The notes under the pieces: model-generated
What the model saw: the letters and a program-made list of their open reading frames with translations, nothing else
Told to the model about the DNA's origin: nothing
The model's database searches: none
Shown here: piece by piece, positions 16,966 through 25,582 of the stretch
How positions within the stretch are numbered: position 1 is the first letter of the stretch
Layout: each line of letters opens with the position of its first letter
Source of the DNA: Leptolyngbya sp. CCY15150
Lineage (GTDB): Bacteria > Cyanobacteriota > Cyanobacteriia > RECH01
Reading direction: 5' to 3'
Length of the DNA: 64,000 nucleotides
NCBI RefSeq assembly: GCF_016888135.1
Contig: NZ_JACSWB010000157.1
Location: 143,319 to 207,318 of the forward strand
Position numbers and translations under genes: made by a program

Positions 16966-19422
16966 ATGGAATTCACGATCGCAACGCTTCTCACCAACTT
17001 TTCTGACGATAAACTGGTTGCACCTAAGGTACTAGAGAAAAAACTTAGCTGTGAGGACGATACCAGTCTGCGCAGGCTGCAAATTGCCCTAGATGCCCTA
17101 GAGCGCATCGGCATCCTGACGAAGGATCGGGGGCGCTATCGCCGGGTCTCAGAAAATGATGTGGTGGAGGGCAAGCTGCGATGCTCCAGTAAGGGATTTT
17201 GTTTTGCCATCCAAGATTCGGAGGGGGCAGACGATATCTATGTGCGCGAGAGTCAGCTCAATACAGCTTGGAATGGCGATCGCGTCTTGGTGCGAGTCAC
17301 CAAGGAAGGCAGTCGGCGGCGCAGTCCTGAGGGAGAAGTCCGGCTGATTCTGGAACGGGCCAATAATTCGGTGTTAGCCCGCGTCAAAAAGGTGGGCGAT
17401 GAATATCGAGCGGTGCCCCTAGACGATCGCTTGCTGTTTGAACTAGAGCTGCAGCCCGGTCGTGATGATCCAGACGGCAAACGCTTAGAAGAAGCTGTGG
17501 ATCAACTGGTTCACGTGGGCATTGTCCGCTACCCCCTGGGGCAAAACCGTCCTCTGGGCCGAGTGGCGCAAATTTTGGGTAGTGATGCGGAAGCGGCTTC
17601 GGATATTGATATCGTTTGCTGCAAGTATGATCTGCCCCGGATCTTTTCCGAGGACGTACTGCAAGCTGCTAAGGCCTTGCCCACTAAGCTGCGGAAATCT
17701 GATCTGAAGGGGCGGATGGATCTACGCCATCTGCCAACGGTTTCGATTGTGGGGTCTAAAAATCCAGATCATCCTATGGTTGTGGATGATGCGTTGACCC
17801 TAGAAGCCCTGCCTCCCAAGAAAAAAGGTGATGATCTTTGCTGGCGGGTGGGGGTTCATATTGCCGATGTTTCACACTACATTCCCTTTGGCTCTCCCTT
17901 GGATGTGGAAGCTCAGCGACGCGGTACCTCCATCTATCTAGGAGAGACGGTGTTGCCCATGCTGCCTGAAAAGCTGCACCAGTGCTGTGCCCTGGCTCCA
18001 GGTCAGGATCGCTTAGCTATCTCTGTGTTGCTTACCATGGATGGCGATGGCAACTTGGTGGAGTTTGAACTTCAACCCACGTTGATTCAGGTGGATCACC
18101 AACTGGACTACCAGCAGGTGGAAACCATTCTCCATCGCAACCAAACCGATGCTCCCCCCAGCGACGAAACCTCTCCCTATCCGCTGCCCAGCCTAGAGGA
18201 AGTGCAGCCCTACGCGTCGGTGTTTGAACTGCTGGATCAACTCTTTACCCTCAGCCAAGTGGTGCAGACCCAGCGCCATGCCCGTGGAGCGTTTGAGCTG
18301 AATCTACCGGAAAAGATCATTCCCCATGAAATGCATTCCGACCTCGGGGAATACCTCTCGCCCAAGTTTCAGTATGACGATGAAGGGGCTCTAGGAGCCA
18401 TGGTGGTTTCATCGCTGCTGCCGTCGCGATCGCTGGTGACTGAGTTTATGCTGCTGGCCAACCAAGCCGTGGCATCACACCTCCAGGCGCTGCAGTTGCC
18501 GGGCGTCTACCGCGTTCACCGCACCCCTGACCCTAACGAGGTGCAGGAATTGCTCAAGCTGGTGAGCAATATGGGCATTGAAACGGATTTGGATCAGGAA
18601 GAAGAGGTGCATCCTCGCCAATATCAACATCTCACCCAGCAGTTTGCCAACTCCAAGGCCGAAAAGGTGTTGACCTATCTCCTGCTGTCTACCCTGCGGC
18701 CTGCCACCTACAGCACCCATCCTGGCCCCCACTTTGGTCTGGCCATTGAGCAGGGCTATACCCACTTCACCTCTCCCATGCGCCGCTATCCAGATTTGCT
18801 GGTGCATCGGGTTCTGCACACCATGTTTGAGCATGGGCGCGATCGCCGCTCCACCCGCGCGAAGGATCGGGTAGACCTACGCCATAGCTCCAGCCATGGC
18901 AAGGTGAACTGGAACGTGATTCCTCCAGAAATGCACGCGGAGCTGGAGGAGCATTTCACCTCCGTCGTCATGTACCTGAGTGAGCAGGAAAAGCTATCTC
19001 AGGATGCTGAGGCGGATCTGGAAGGGCTGAAGAAAGCCGAGTTTATGCAGCAGCATACCGGCGAAACTTTCCACGGCTTGATTACCGGCGTGCAGTCCTA
19101 CGGGTTCTTTGTGGAAATTGAAGAACTCTTGGTGGAAGGGCTGGTGCATGTCAGCTCCCTGAAAGATGACTGGTACGAGTATCGCTCTCGGCAGCAAAAG
19201 CTGGTGGGGCGTAAGAACCGCCGCCAATATCGTCTAGGCGATCGCGTGGAAGTGCAGGTGAAGAGTGTGGATTATTATCGCCAGCAGATTGACCTAGTCG
19301 CGGTAGGGGGCGGTAGTGAAGCCCTTGATGATGACGTGGATGACCTAGACGAGGACGATATCGATCAGACCGATGACCTGGATGTGGGTGACGGCGATGG
19401 AGAGGATCGTTACGATAGCTAA
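16966..19422 (+). CDS. RNase II / RNase R family exoribonuclease (cyanobacterial type)
   Basis: An 818-residue protein with the order winged-helix N-terminus (residues 1-60), cold-shock-like OB domain (GFCFAIQDSEGADDIYVRES), RNB domain (about 230-590), S1 domain (FHGLITGVQSYGFFVEIEE onward, about 700-780) and an acidic tail rich in Asp. RNB landmarks are present: GVHIADVSHYI, RGTSIYLGETVLPMLPE, EFMLLANQAVASHL, VYRVHRTPDP and YTHFTSPMRRYPDLLVHR. The usual four-Asp catalytic signature (TIDxxxxxDxDDA) is not seen in its normal form; the equivalent segment reads MVVDDAL near 17776-17793, keeping only the final Asp pair. It may therefore be altered in activity, or the acids may come from elsewhere. 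Zam-type homologues are an alternative. ubiX follows after 54 bases. Confidence 0.85.
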   Translation: MEFTIATLLTNFSDDKLVAPKVLEKKLSCEDDTSLRRLQIALDALERIGILTKDRGRYRRVSENDVVEGKLRCSSKGFCFAIQDSEGADDIYVRESQLNTAWNGDRVLVRVTKEGSRRRSPEGEVRLILERANNSVLARVKKVGDEYRAVPLDDRLLFELELQPGRDDPDGKRLEEAVDQLVHVGIVRYPLGQNRPLGRVAQILGSDAEAASDIDIVCCKYDLPRIFSEDVLQAAKALPTKLRKSDLKGRMDLRHLPTVSIVGSKNPDHPMVVDDALTLEALPPKKKGDDLCWRVGVHIADVSHYIPFGSPLDVEAQRRGTSIYLGETVLPMLPEKLHQCCALAPGQDRLAISVLLTMDGDGNLVEFELQPTLIQVDHQLDYQQVETILHRNQTDAPPSDETSPYPLPSLEEVQPYASVFELLDQLFTLSQVVQTQRHARGAFELNLPEKIIPHEMHSDLGEYLSPKFQYDDEGALGAMVVSSLLPSRSLVTEFMLLANQAVASHLQALQLPGVYRVHRTPDPNEVQELLKLVSNMGIETDLDQEEEVHPRQYQHLTQQFANSKAEKVLTYLLLSTLRPATYSTHPGPHFGLAIEQGYTHFTSPMRRYPDLLVHRVLHTMFEHGRDRRSTRAKDRVDLRHSSSHGKVNWNVIPPEMHAELEEHFTSVVMYLSEQEKLSQDAEADLEGLKKAEFMQQHTGETFHGLITGVQSYGFFVEIEELLVEGLVHVSSLKDDWYEYRSRQQKLVGRKNRRQYRLGDRVEVQVKSVDYYRQQIDLVAVGGGSEALDDDVDDLDEDDIDQTDDLDVGDGDGEDRYDS

Positions 19423-19476
19423 GGGGAGTTTTAGGGCAGACCATCTGCCCTCGGGCTCACCGCTTATCGTCTATCG

Positions 19477-20145
19477 TTGAGCGATCGCGTGTCTTCATCT
19501 AATTCGCCACTATCTCGCCCCCTGATTCTGGGCATCACGGGGGCGTCGGGTCTCATCTATGCCATCCGGGCCATCAAGTTTTTGCTGGAAGCTGACTATG
19601 CTGTCGAGCTGGTCGCTTCCAAGTCTACTTATATGGTCTGGCAGGCTGAACAATCGATTCGTATGCCCCTAGAATCCGCCCAGCAGGAGCAGTTCTGGCG
19701 ACAGCAGGCTGGCGTGGAAACGGGCGGTAAACTCCATTGCCATCCCTGGGGCGATGTGGGAGCCAACATTGCCAGCGGTTCCTTTCGTACCCAAGGGATG
19801 ATTGTCATGCCCTGCAGCATGAGTACGGTGGCCAAAATCGCTACGGGCCTCAGTTCCGACTTGCTAGAGCGGGCGGCGGATGTGCAACTCAAGGAAGGAC
19901 GTCCGTTGGTGATCGTGCCTCGGGAAACCCCCTTCAGCCTGATTCACCTGCGCAATCTCACCACCCTGGCAGAGGCGGGGGCGAAGATTGTGCCGGCCAT
20001 TCCCGCCTGGTACCACAACCCACAAACGGTGAACGATTTAGTAGATTTTGTCGTGGCGCGGGTGTTAGACCAGCTGGATATTCAATGCGTCCCGATCAAG
20101 CGTTGGGATGGGCATTTGGAGCATGGAACCCAGGAGGGCGCATGA
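19477..20145 (+). CDS. ubiX: Flavin prenyltransferase UbiX
   Basis: A 222-residue flavoprotein that makes prenylated FMN, the cofactor of UbiD-type decarboxylases. Motifs: LILGITGASGLIYAIRAIKFL at the N-terminus (FMN-binding; the GITGASG core), GMIVMPCSMSTVAKIATGLS with the conserved PCSM, and LVIVPRETPFSLIHLRNL. Length is typical. The start is taken at a TTG (19477); a GTG at 19489 would remove only four residues and is equally possible, as neither has a clear Shine-Dalgarno. Its stop codon overlaps the ATG of the next gene (ATGA at 20142-20145), so the two are translationally coupled. No ubiD is in the window. Confidence 0.93.
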   Translation: MSDRVSSSNSPLSRPLILGITGASGLIYAIRAIKFLLEADYAVELVASKSTYMVWQAEQSIRMPLESAQQEQFWRQQAGVETGGKLHCHPWGDVGANIASGSFRTQGMIVMPCSMSTVAKIATGLSSDLLERAADVQLKEGRPLVIVPRETPFSLIHLRNLTTLAEAGAKIVPAIPAWYHNPQTVNDLVDFVVARVLDQLDIQCVPIKRWDGHLEHGTQEGA

Positions 20146-21437
20146 TTCGGCAGCTATGGATGCAACGATGGATGGCCGTAGGTAGGGGAGCGATCGCTCT
20201 ACCGATCATCGGGCTCACGGCCTGCAATCCCAATCCATCCTCCCCAGACCCCAACACCGTGACCATCCTAGGGTCAATTACCGGCGACGGTGCCACGGTG
20301 ATCCAGCAGGTGTTTGAACCCTTCACCGAGGCCACAGGCATCCAAGTCAACTACGTGGGCGATGCCTCCTTTGCTACCCTGCTGCCGGTGCAGGTGGCGG
20401 GGGGCAATCCTCCCGATCTAGCCCTTTTTCCCCAGCCGGGCTTGATGGCTGACCTGGCCCGCGAGGGGGCCCTAGTGCCGTTGGATCCGTTCCTGGATGC
20501 CGATGCCCTAGCTGCCGCCTATGATCCCAACTGGCTGGAGCTAGGACGGGTGGATGGACAGGTGTATGGCCTATGGGCAAGGGCCGATGTCAAAAGCCTG
20601 GTGTGGTATCGCCCCGATGTGTTTGCCGCTGCGGGCTACGAGATTCCCACCACCTGGGACGAGATGATGGATCTCACGGCAGCGATCGCCGCAGATGGCA
20701 ACGTACCTTGGTGCTTGGGCATGGAGAGCGGGGCGGCCAGCGGCTGGGTGGGCACCGACTGGGTGGAAGATATCCTGCTGCGGTCGGCGGGCCCCGAGGT
20801 CTACGACCAGTGGGTGGCCCATGAGATTCCCTTTAATTCGCCCCCCGTACGCGATGCCTTTGAGCGATTTGGAGCGATCGCCCTCAATCCTGACTACGTT
20901 CTGGGCGGCCCGGTGGGCATCCTCAGCACCCCCTTTGGCGATTCGCCCTTGCCCATGTTTGACGACCCACCAGGCTGCTACCTGCATCGTCAAACCAACT
21001 TCATCTCGACGTTTTTTCCCCCGGATGTCGTCGTTGGCGATGATGTCGCCATATTCCCGCTGCCAGAGATTGATCCAGCCATTGGGCAGCCGGTTTTGGT
21101 CGCCGGTACCGCCTTTGGCATGTTGAACGATACCCCAGCCGCCCGGGCCGTGATGGACTACTTGCTCACCCCCACTCCCCATGAAACCTGGGTGCGCCTC
21201 GAAAACTATGTCTCGCCGCACCGGCAAGTGTCGCCAACCGCCTACCAAGATACCGTCACTCAGCAGCAGGCTGAGATGTTGGCCAATGCCGAGATTGTGC
21301 GATTTGATGCATCTGACCTGATGCCAGGGGCAGTGGGCACCGGCACCTTCTGGAGCGGTATGGTTGATTATGTGGGCGGTGCAGACCTCGATGAGGTGCT
21401 CGATACCGTCGATGAAAGCTGGCCGTCATCGCCTTAA
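20142..21437 (+). CDS. ABC transporter substrate-binding lipoprotein, carbohydrate type
   Basis: A 431-residue family 1 solute-binding protein. It has a positively charged start, a hydrophobic stretch and a lipobox (IGLTACN), so it should be a lipoprotein of the periplasmic face. The mature part starts TVTILGSITGDGATVIQQVFEPFTEATGIQV and continues with DLALFPQPGLMADLAREGAL, YGLWARADVKSLVWYRPDVFAAAGYEIPTTWDEM, all typical of sugar or glycoside-binding proteins such as those for alpha-glucosides or compatible solutes. The frame is open far upstream inside ubiX, but the ATG at 20142 is the natural start and overlaps the ubiX stop by four bases. No permease or ATPase genes are adjacent, so its transporter must be encoded elsewhere. 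Substrate is unknown. Confidence 0.88.
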   Translation: MIRQLWMQRWMAVGRGAIALPIIGLTACNPNPSSPDPNTVTILGSITGDGATVIQQVFEPFTEATGIQVNYVGDASFATLLPVQVAGGNPPDLALFPQPGLMADLAREGALVPLDPFLDADALAAAYDPNWLELGRVDGQVYGLWARADVKSLVWYRPDVFAAAGYEIPTTWDEMMDLTAAIAADGNVPWCLGMESGAASGWVGTDWVEDILLRSAGPEVYDQWVAHEIPFNSPPVRDAFERFGAIALNPDYVLGGPVGILSTPFGDSPLPMFDDPPGCYLHRQTNFISTFFPPDVVVGDDVAIFPLPEIDPAIGQPVLVAGTAFGMLNDTPAARAVMDYLLTPTPHETWVRLENYVSPHRQVSPTAYQDTVTQQQAEMLANAEIVRFDASDLMPGAVGTGTFWSGMVDYVGGADLDEVLDTVDESWPSSP

Positions 21438-21818
21438 AGGCCACCTGTCGCCTCGGATGGTAGGACGAAGCCAGATTGCTATAATGAGCGGTGCTGAAGG
21501 CGACGATAACGTTCAACATTCCCCATCTTCCCTGGAAGCTGACGTGAGTCCCGGCTTAGATTCTCGCCCAATTCATCGACTCAGGCAGCAAGACTCTGGG
21601 ACTGCCATCGCCTTTTGATCCTCAGCCCTACAGCCAGTGGATTGGCTCCTTGGCTAGGTCTACCCCATCACGTTCAGCGATCGCTCATCATCAGGTTGGT
21701 CTGCATGGATAAACATTACGCTCTGCTATCAATCACCCCTGATCAGGGCATCCTAAAGCAACTCCCACTCGGCCGTGCAGCTTGCCTGTGAACGGACTTG
21801 GACGATAGAGCACCCGCC
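21438..21818. other. Intergenic region
   Basis: About 380 bases with no supported gene. No clear terminator or repeat was seen after the solute-binding protein gene. It must hold the promoter of the M48-like gene. Confidence 0.4.
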
Positions 21819-24260
21819 ATGACCCATTCCCCTGATGCCTCCGACCGATCGCCGGTCAATCAATTTTTTCAGTCTGCCGATGATGACCTCGTGCCGCCGC
21901 CCACAGCGTCTCTGCAAACGGGATTAGCCGCCCTCAAGCAAGGTCACTATAAGAAGGCGATCGCCCACCTAGAAGCGGTGTGCCAAAGTGCCCTGGATGA
22001 AGCCACCCATCTCAAGGCGCAGATGGGCTTGATTAAGGCCTATGAAAAAACCGGTGATCTAAAACTAGCGATCGCTCTCTGTAAGCCCCTCTGTCAGCAT
22101 TCCAGTGAACGCATTAAGCAATGGAGCCAGCAGGCGCTCAGTCAGCTCGAACTCCGCGCTGCCCAGCCACCCCCGCCAGCCGAGGTTGCCCCGGCTCCCG
22201 ATCCGCCACCAGCCTCCCCAGCACCTACGCCTCAGGTACCGGATGCAACCGGGTTTATGCCTCTTGCTGCGCCAGCTAGCGCCACCCAGCGCCAGCGGGT
22301 GGAATGGCCCGCCGGGGGAGGTACCCAGATTCAATCCACCTCCACCCAGATTCAACCCAGTCAGATCAGCGAGGTAGAACCTGCACCGTCCAGTTCTCCT
22401 GCGCCCCAAACACCCCCATTTCCCACCGAGTCTGGGTCGTCGGATGAGATCGCGGCCTATCCCGCCGAGCTTGAACTGCCGCCAGAGAGCGATCGCCCCC
22501 CAGAGGAGCATGGTTTCGCTTGGCGCAACGGCGGTCGAGCCCAAAAGTGGAACGCTCTCTTACCCGATAAAGGGCAATGGGTGGAAACCTGGATGATTCA
22601 AGGGCTAACTGCGATCGCCCTTGTCTTAGTTCTGCGGGGGCTGCTGCAAGGCATCGTCATCATCGCCCATTCCCTCCGTAATCTGGTCACAACTCTTCTT
22701 TATCAACAGCGCTATGGATTTCCCTCCACAGGCTTTCTCTGGTGGGTGGTGCCGATTGTGCTGCTGCTGTGGGCGATCGCTCCTTGGGTCATGACCGGTA
22801 TGCTGCGCTGGAACTACGGAGCGCGATCGCTCTCGAACGAACAGCTCGAACAATCCAGTCCAGAATCCCTGCGCTTGGTCAAACGATTGTGTAATCGAGA
22901 GCGCTGCCCGCGTCCCCACATGCTGTGGTTGCCCGCTACAGCGCCCATCACCTTAGCCTATGGACATCTGCCCTACACCCATCATTTGGTGATCAGCCAA
23001 GGAGCCCTAGATCAGTTTGCAGACGAAGAACTCGCGAGTCTCGTCGCTAGCAACATGGCTCACATCCTGCAGCGCACCAACCCCTTGATGACGCTGTTGG
23101 CCGTCATCATCCAATTGCCCTACCTGCTCTATTGGAAATGCGCCGTCTGGGGCGATCGCCTAGCGATTCCCGTGGTGAACTTACCCTTCGTGTTCTTGTC
23201 CTTCATCGGCTATGGGTTGTACCGACTGTTGCGCTACCCAAGCCTGTGGCTCTCACGCTATCGCATCCAGCTCAGCGATCGCCTAGCTGCCAACGAAACG
23301 GGGAATCCCAATGCCCTGAGCCGAGCATTGCTGAAAATGAGCCTAGGCATGGCCCAGGATATTCAGCATCAGACCCATACGCCCCATGGGCTGGAGAGTA
23401 TGGATCTGCTCATGCCCATCAGCTACCGCAGCGCCCTCAGCCTCAGTGGAGCCTCGAATCTCAGCACCCTTGAGTCTATCCTCACCTGGGAGGTGCAAAA
23501 TCCCCACCGCCGCTGGCTGTCGGTCAACAACACCCACCCACCCCTAGGCGATCGCCTCCTCTTCCTCAGCCGCTGTGCCCAGCGCTGGCAGCTTAGCCCA
23601 GAATGTAGTCTGCCCTCCCCGGTTGCGCCTACGCTCAGACTCTCTGCCCTGCTGCGGCAGGCTGCTCCCTTTGTGGGGTTACCCATCGGCGTGATGCTAG
23701 CTTTAGCCCTATGGGGCCTGGGTTTAGTTGCTGACTGGATGCGCTGGGATCCCCTGATCTGGCTCTGGGGCGATCGCCCGCTGATGTATGGACTGGGATG
23801 CATAGGCTGCGCCATCGGTCTCATCCTGCGGGTTAATCCCATGTTTCCCGATATCACCCGCCAAAACTCTGCCATCAACCCGCCCTTGCCTGACCTACTC
23901 ACCACCGCTCCCCCGTTGCCATTAACCGGTCATCCCGTCCAGCTCTACGGTAAATTGCTGGGACGACCGGGCTGGAGCAATGCCTGCGAGCAAGATTTGC
24001 TGCTACAAACTGAGAGTGGATTGATCAAGCTACATTACCTCTCCCCCTTAGGTGCCACAGGCTGCCCCCACCGCGCCATCCAAAATATTGTGACGATTAC
24101 CGGATGGTTTCGACGGGGAGCCACCCCATGGATCGATGTCGATCGCCTGCAAATCCAGGGCCGTTCCAGCATCAAGAGCGGTCATCCCATTTGGTCTACC
24201 CTGGCAGCCTTTGCCATTGCCTTCCTAGGAATTTGGATCATTATCCGGGGTATTGGCTAA
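21819..24260 (+). CDS. Membrane protein with TPR-like N-terminus and degenerate M48 metalloprotease-like domain
   Basis: About 813 residues from the ATG at 21819 (an in-frame TTG at 21799 would add seven). The N-terminus has a TPR-like helix pair (LKQGHYKKAIAHLEAVC, ATHLKAQMGLIKAYEKTGDLKLAIALC), then a long Pro-rich linker. Hydrophobic helices follow, framing a region like cyanobacterial M48/HtpX-type proteins: RPHMLWLPATAPITLAYGHL, HHLVISQGALDQFADEELASL, and further on LSDRLAANETGNPNALSRALLK and NTHPPLGDRLLFL. The zinc motif HExxH expected near 23046-23063 reads SNMAH, so the first His and the Glu are missing. The C-terminus has an OB-like segment (PVQLYGKLLGRPG) and a last membrane helix. 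It is probably an inactive homologue with a structural or regulatory role in a membrane; function unknown. Confidence 0.75.
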   Translation: MTHSPDASDRSPVNQFFQSADDDLVPPPTASLQTGLAALKQGHYKKAIAHLEAVCQSALDEATHLKAQMGLIKAYEKTGDLKLAIALCKPLCQHSSERIKQWSQQALSQLELRAAQPPPPAEVAPAPDPPPASPAPTPQVPDATGFMPLAAPASATQRQRVEWPAGGGTQIQSTSTQIQPSQISEVEPAPSSSPAPQTPPFPTESGSSDEIAAYPAELELPPESDRPPEEHGFAWRNGGRAQKWNALLPDKGQWVETWMIQGLTAIALVLVLRGLLQGIVIIAHSLRNLVTTLLYQQRYGFPSTGFLWWVVPIVLLLWAIAPWVMTGMLRWNYGARSLSNEQLEQSSPESLRLVKRLCNRERCPRPHMLWLPATAPITLAYGHLPYTHHLVISQGALDQFADEELASLVASNMAHILQRTNPLMTLLAVIIQLPYLLYWKCAVWGDRLAIPVVNLPFVFLSFIGYGLYRLLRYPSLWLSRYRIQLSDRLAANETGNPNALSRALLKMSLGMAQDIQHQTHTPHGLESMDLLMPISYRSALSLSGASNLSTLESILTWEVQNPHRRWLSVNNTHPPLGDRLLFLSRCAQRWQLSPECSLPSPVAPTLRLSALLRQAAPFVGLPIGVMLALALWGLGLVADWMRWDPLIWLWGDRPLMYGLGCIGCAIGLILRVNPMFPDITRQNSAINPPLPDLLTTAPPLPLTGHPVQLYGKLLGRPGWSNACEQDLLLQTESGLIKLHYLSPLGATGCPHRAIQNIVTITGWFRRGATPWIDVDRLQIQGRSSIKSGHPIWSTLAAFAIAFLGIWIIIRGIG

Positions 24261-24913
24261 AGGTCTGAACAGTTGAATAGCACTAAAGTCCCCAAGGATG
24301 CCTACACCCGTTGATAGGACAGAAGTCCGCTGTCTGCAGGTTGCATGATCTCCGGTGTTAGTGTTACGGTTCTTTACGGGAGTTTGTAGCCATCCCCCTC
24401 GATCATCCAAGCCGTTGAGGTAATGATTTAGGTTGTCTTGGTGACTGTCTGAGTCTATGACTCCGTAGGCTCTACAGAGTGAACTGCAACATACGTAAGT
24501 CTGTAGAACCATAAGTCTGTAGAACGTCAAGAAGGTACATGGAGCGATCGCACCACGGTTTTTTGAATCTGCATCATCCTTGGACGAACTGCCGTGATAC
24601 CTTAATGAATGGCACAGCCCACCTGCCCCCCTCATTGCTCTAATTTCGCCGGTACCCTCGGTTACCGTTGAGAGCATCTAGACTAAGTTGATTCGATACC
24701 GGTTGTTTGTTGAAATTGAGAATGCTGTACGTCATCAACCTCGAGCTATCGACACACATCCATTATCCGAGGGAGCAGCAACGGTAAAACCTGGATAGAA
24801 AGTATTGATCACAATCCACATTAAGTTTTGGTGTCGGTGAGCGTTGAAGGCCACAACAACGTTGACACAGTTGATTTGAGAAAGCACCGTCATATCTGAA
24901 CCTGGAGGTATTT
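24261..24913. other. Long upstream region of the RRM protein gene
   Basis: About 650 bases with no convincing gene. It includes two copies of TAAGTCTGTAGAAC (24496-24509, 24512-24525). Genes for cyanobacterial RRM proteins often have long cold-regulated leaders, so part of this may be a 5' UTR (inference). A good Shine-Dalgarno (TGGAGGT) lies just before the RRM start. Confidence 0.45.
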
Positions 24914-25345
24914 ATGTCTGTTCGTTTATACATTGGTAATTTGCCCAAAGAAGTCGAAAAGCAAGAGTTTGAAGACGTCTTTGCAGAATACGGGGAAGCC
25001 GCCTCAATGAAACTCATCACCGATCGCAAGACCGGGAAGTGCCGTGGATTTGGGTTTGTGACCGTCAAGGATGATGAATTGGCCGACCAAATTATCGAAA
25101 AATTTAACGGCTACGAATTCAAAGAAACCACCCTCAAAATTGAGAAAGCGCTGCCTCGGGCCAAAGCCAAAGCTGATGAAGCTGAAGGTTCAGCCCCTAG
25201 CCGCCGTGCTCCCAAGGGTGCTAAGCCCCGCCGTGCTGGTGACACTCCTGAGACCGCGACAACGGCCGCTCAGCCTGATCCACGTTGGGCTAGTGAACTA
25301 GAGAAGCTCAAGAGCCTACTAGCAGCTCAAACGGCTAACTCCTAA
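24914..25345 (+). CDS. Cyanobacterial RNA-binding protein with one RRM domain (Rbp type)
   Basis: A 143-residue protein with one RNA recognition motif at residues 1-82: RNP2 is LYIGNL (residues 5-10) and RNP1 is RGFGFVTV (about 44-51), with the conserved aromatic residues that stack on RNA. The tail is basic and low-complexity (SRRAPKGAKPRRAG) and ends in a short helix (ASELEKLKSLLAAQ). This class is abundant in cyanobacteria, is often induced by cold, and is involved in mRNA stability or localisation. GGAGGT lies 7 bases upstream of the ATG. It is monocistronic, with its own terminator 25 bases after the stop. Confidence 0.94.
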   Translation: MSVRLYIGNLPKEVEKQEFEDVFAEYGEAASMKLITDRKTGKCRGFGFVTVKDDELADQIIEKFNGYEFKETTLKIEKALPRAKAKADEAEGSAPSRRAPKGAKPRRAGDTPETATTAAQPDPRWASELEKLKSLLAAQTANS

Positions 25346-25369
25346 GAGGCCAATAGTTTGAATGAAGTT

Positions 25370-25408
25370 AACTCTGCTGAGATGAGGTTCGGATCAGCAG
25401 AGTTTTTT
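25370..25408 (+). terminator. Rho-independent terminator of the RRM gene
   Basis: AACTCTGCTGA (25370-25380) pairs with TCAGCAGAGTT (25394-25404) and is followed by a T-run to 25408. The 11-bp stem and T-run are classical. Confidence 0.92.
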
Positions 25409-25474
25409 ATGGGAATGTTCGTAGCCGTTGATTGAGGCCTACTGAACCTCCAAGCTGGTTGACTGACCAACCTC

Positions 25475-25573
25475 AAAGACCCTCACCCCAAACCCCTCTT
25501 CCAGGGCGGTAGAGGGGCTTTGAAAACACCTGCACCTTTCTGGCTTCTCGTGGGGGAGAAGGGGAGAAAATGG
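25475..25573. repeat. Dispersed intergenic repeat, copy A
   Basis: Begins AAAGACCCTCACCCCAAACC, continues with CCTCT and GGTAGAGGGGCTTTGAAAAC and CACCTGCACC, and ends in a GGGGGAGAAGGGGAG arm. The first 65 bases or so match copy B at 58785-58899 almost base for base. The outer CCCTCACCCC and GGGGAG arms allow folding. Repeats with this consensus are frequent in cyanobacterial intergenic DNA. Confidence 0.75.
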
Positions 25574-25582
25574 GTTCGTCAA

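Noticed and set aside
19737..20141. A longer 566-codon frame that would extend the sugar-binding protein into ubiX
   Set aside because: The lipoprotein signal starts at 20142, directly coupled to the ubiX stop; the upstream part is a shadow of ubiX.
24225..24677. A 150-codon open frame on the minus strand between the M48-like and RRM genes
   Set aside because: Overlaps the end of the M48-like gene, has no recognisable domain and its composition is unlike the neighbouring proteins; most likely chance.
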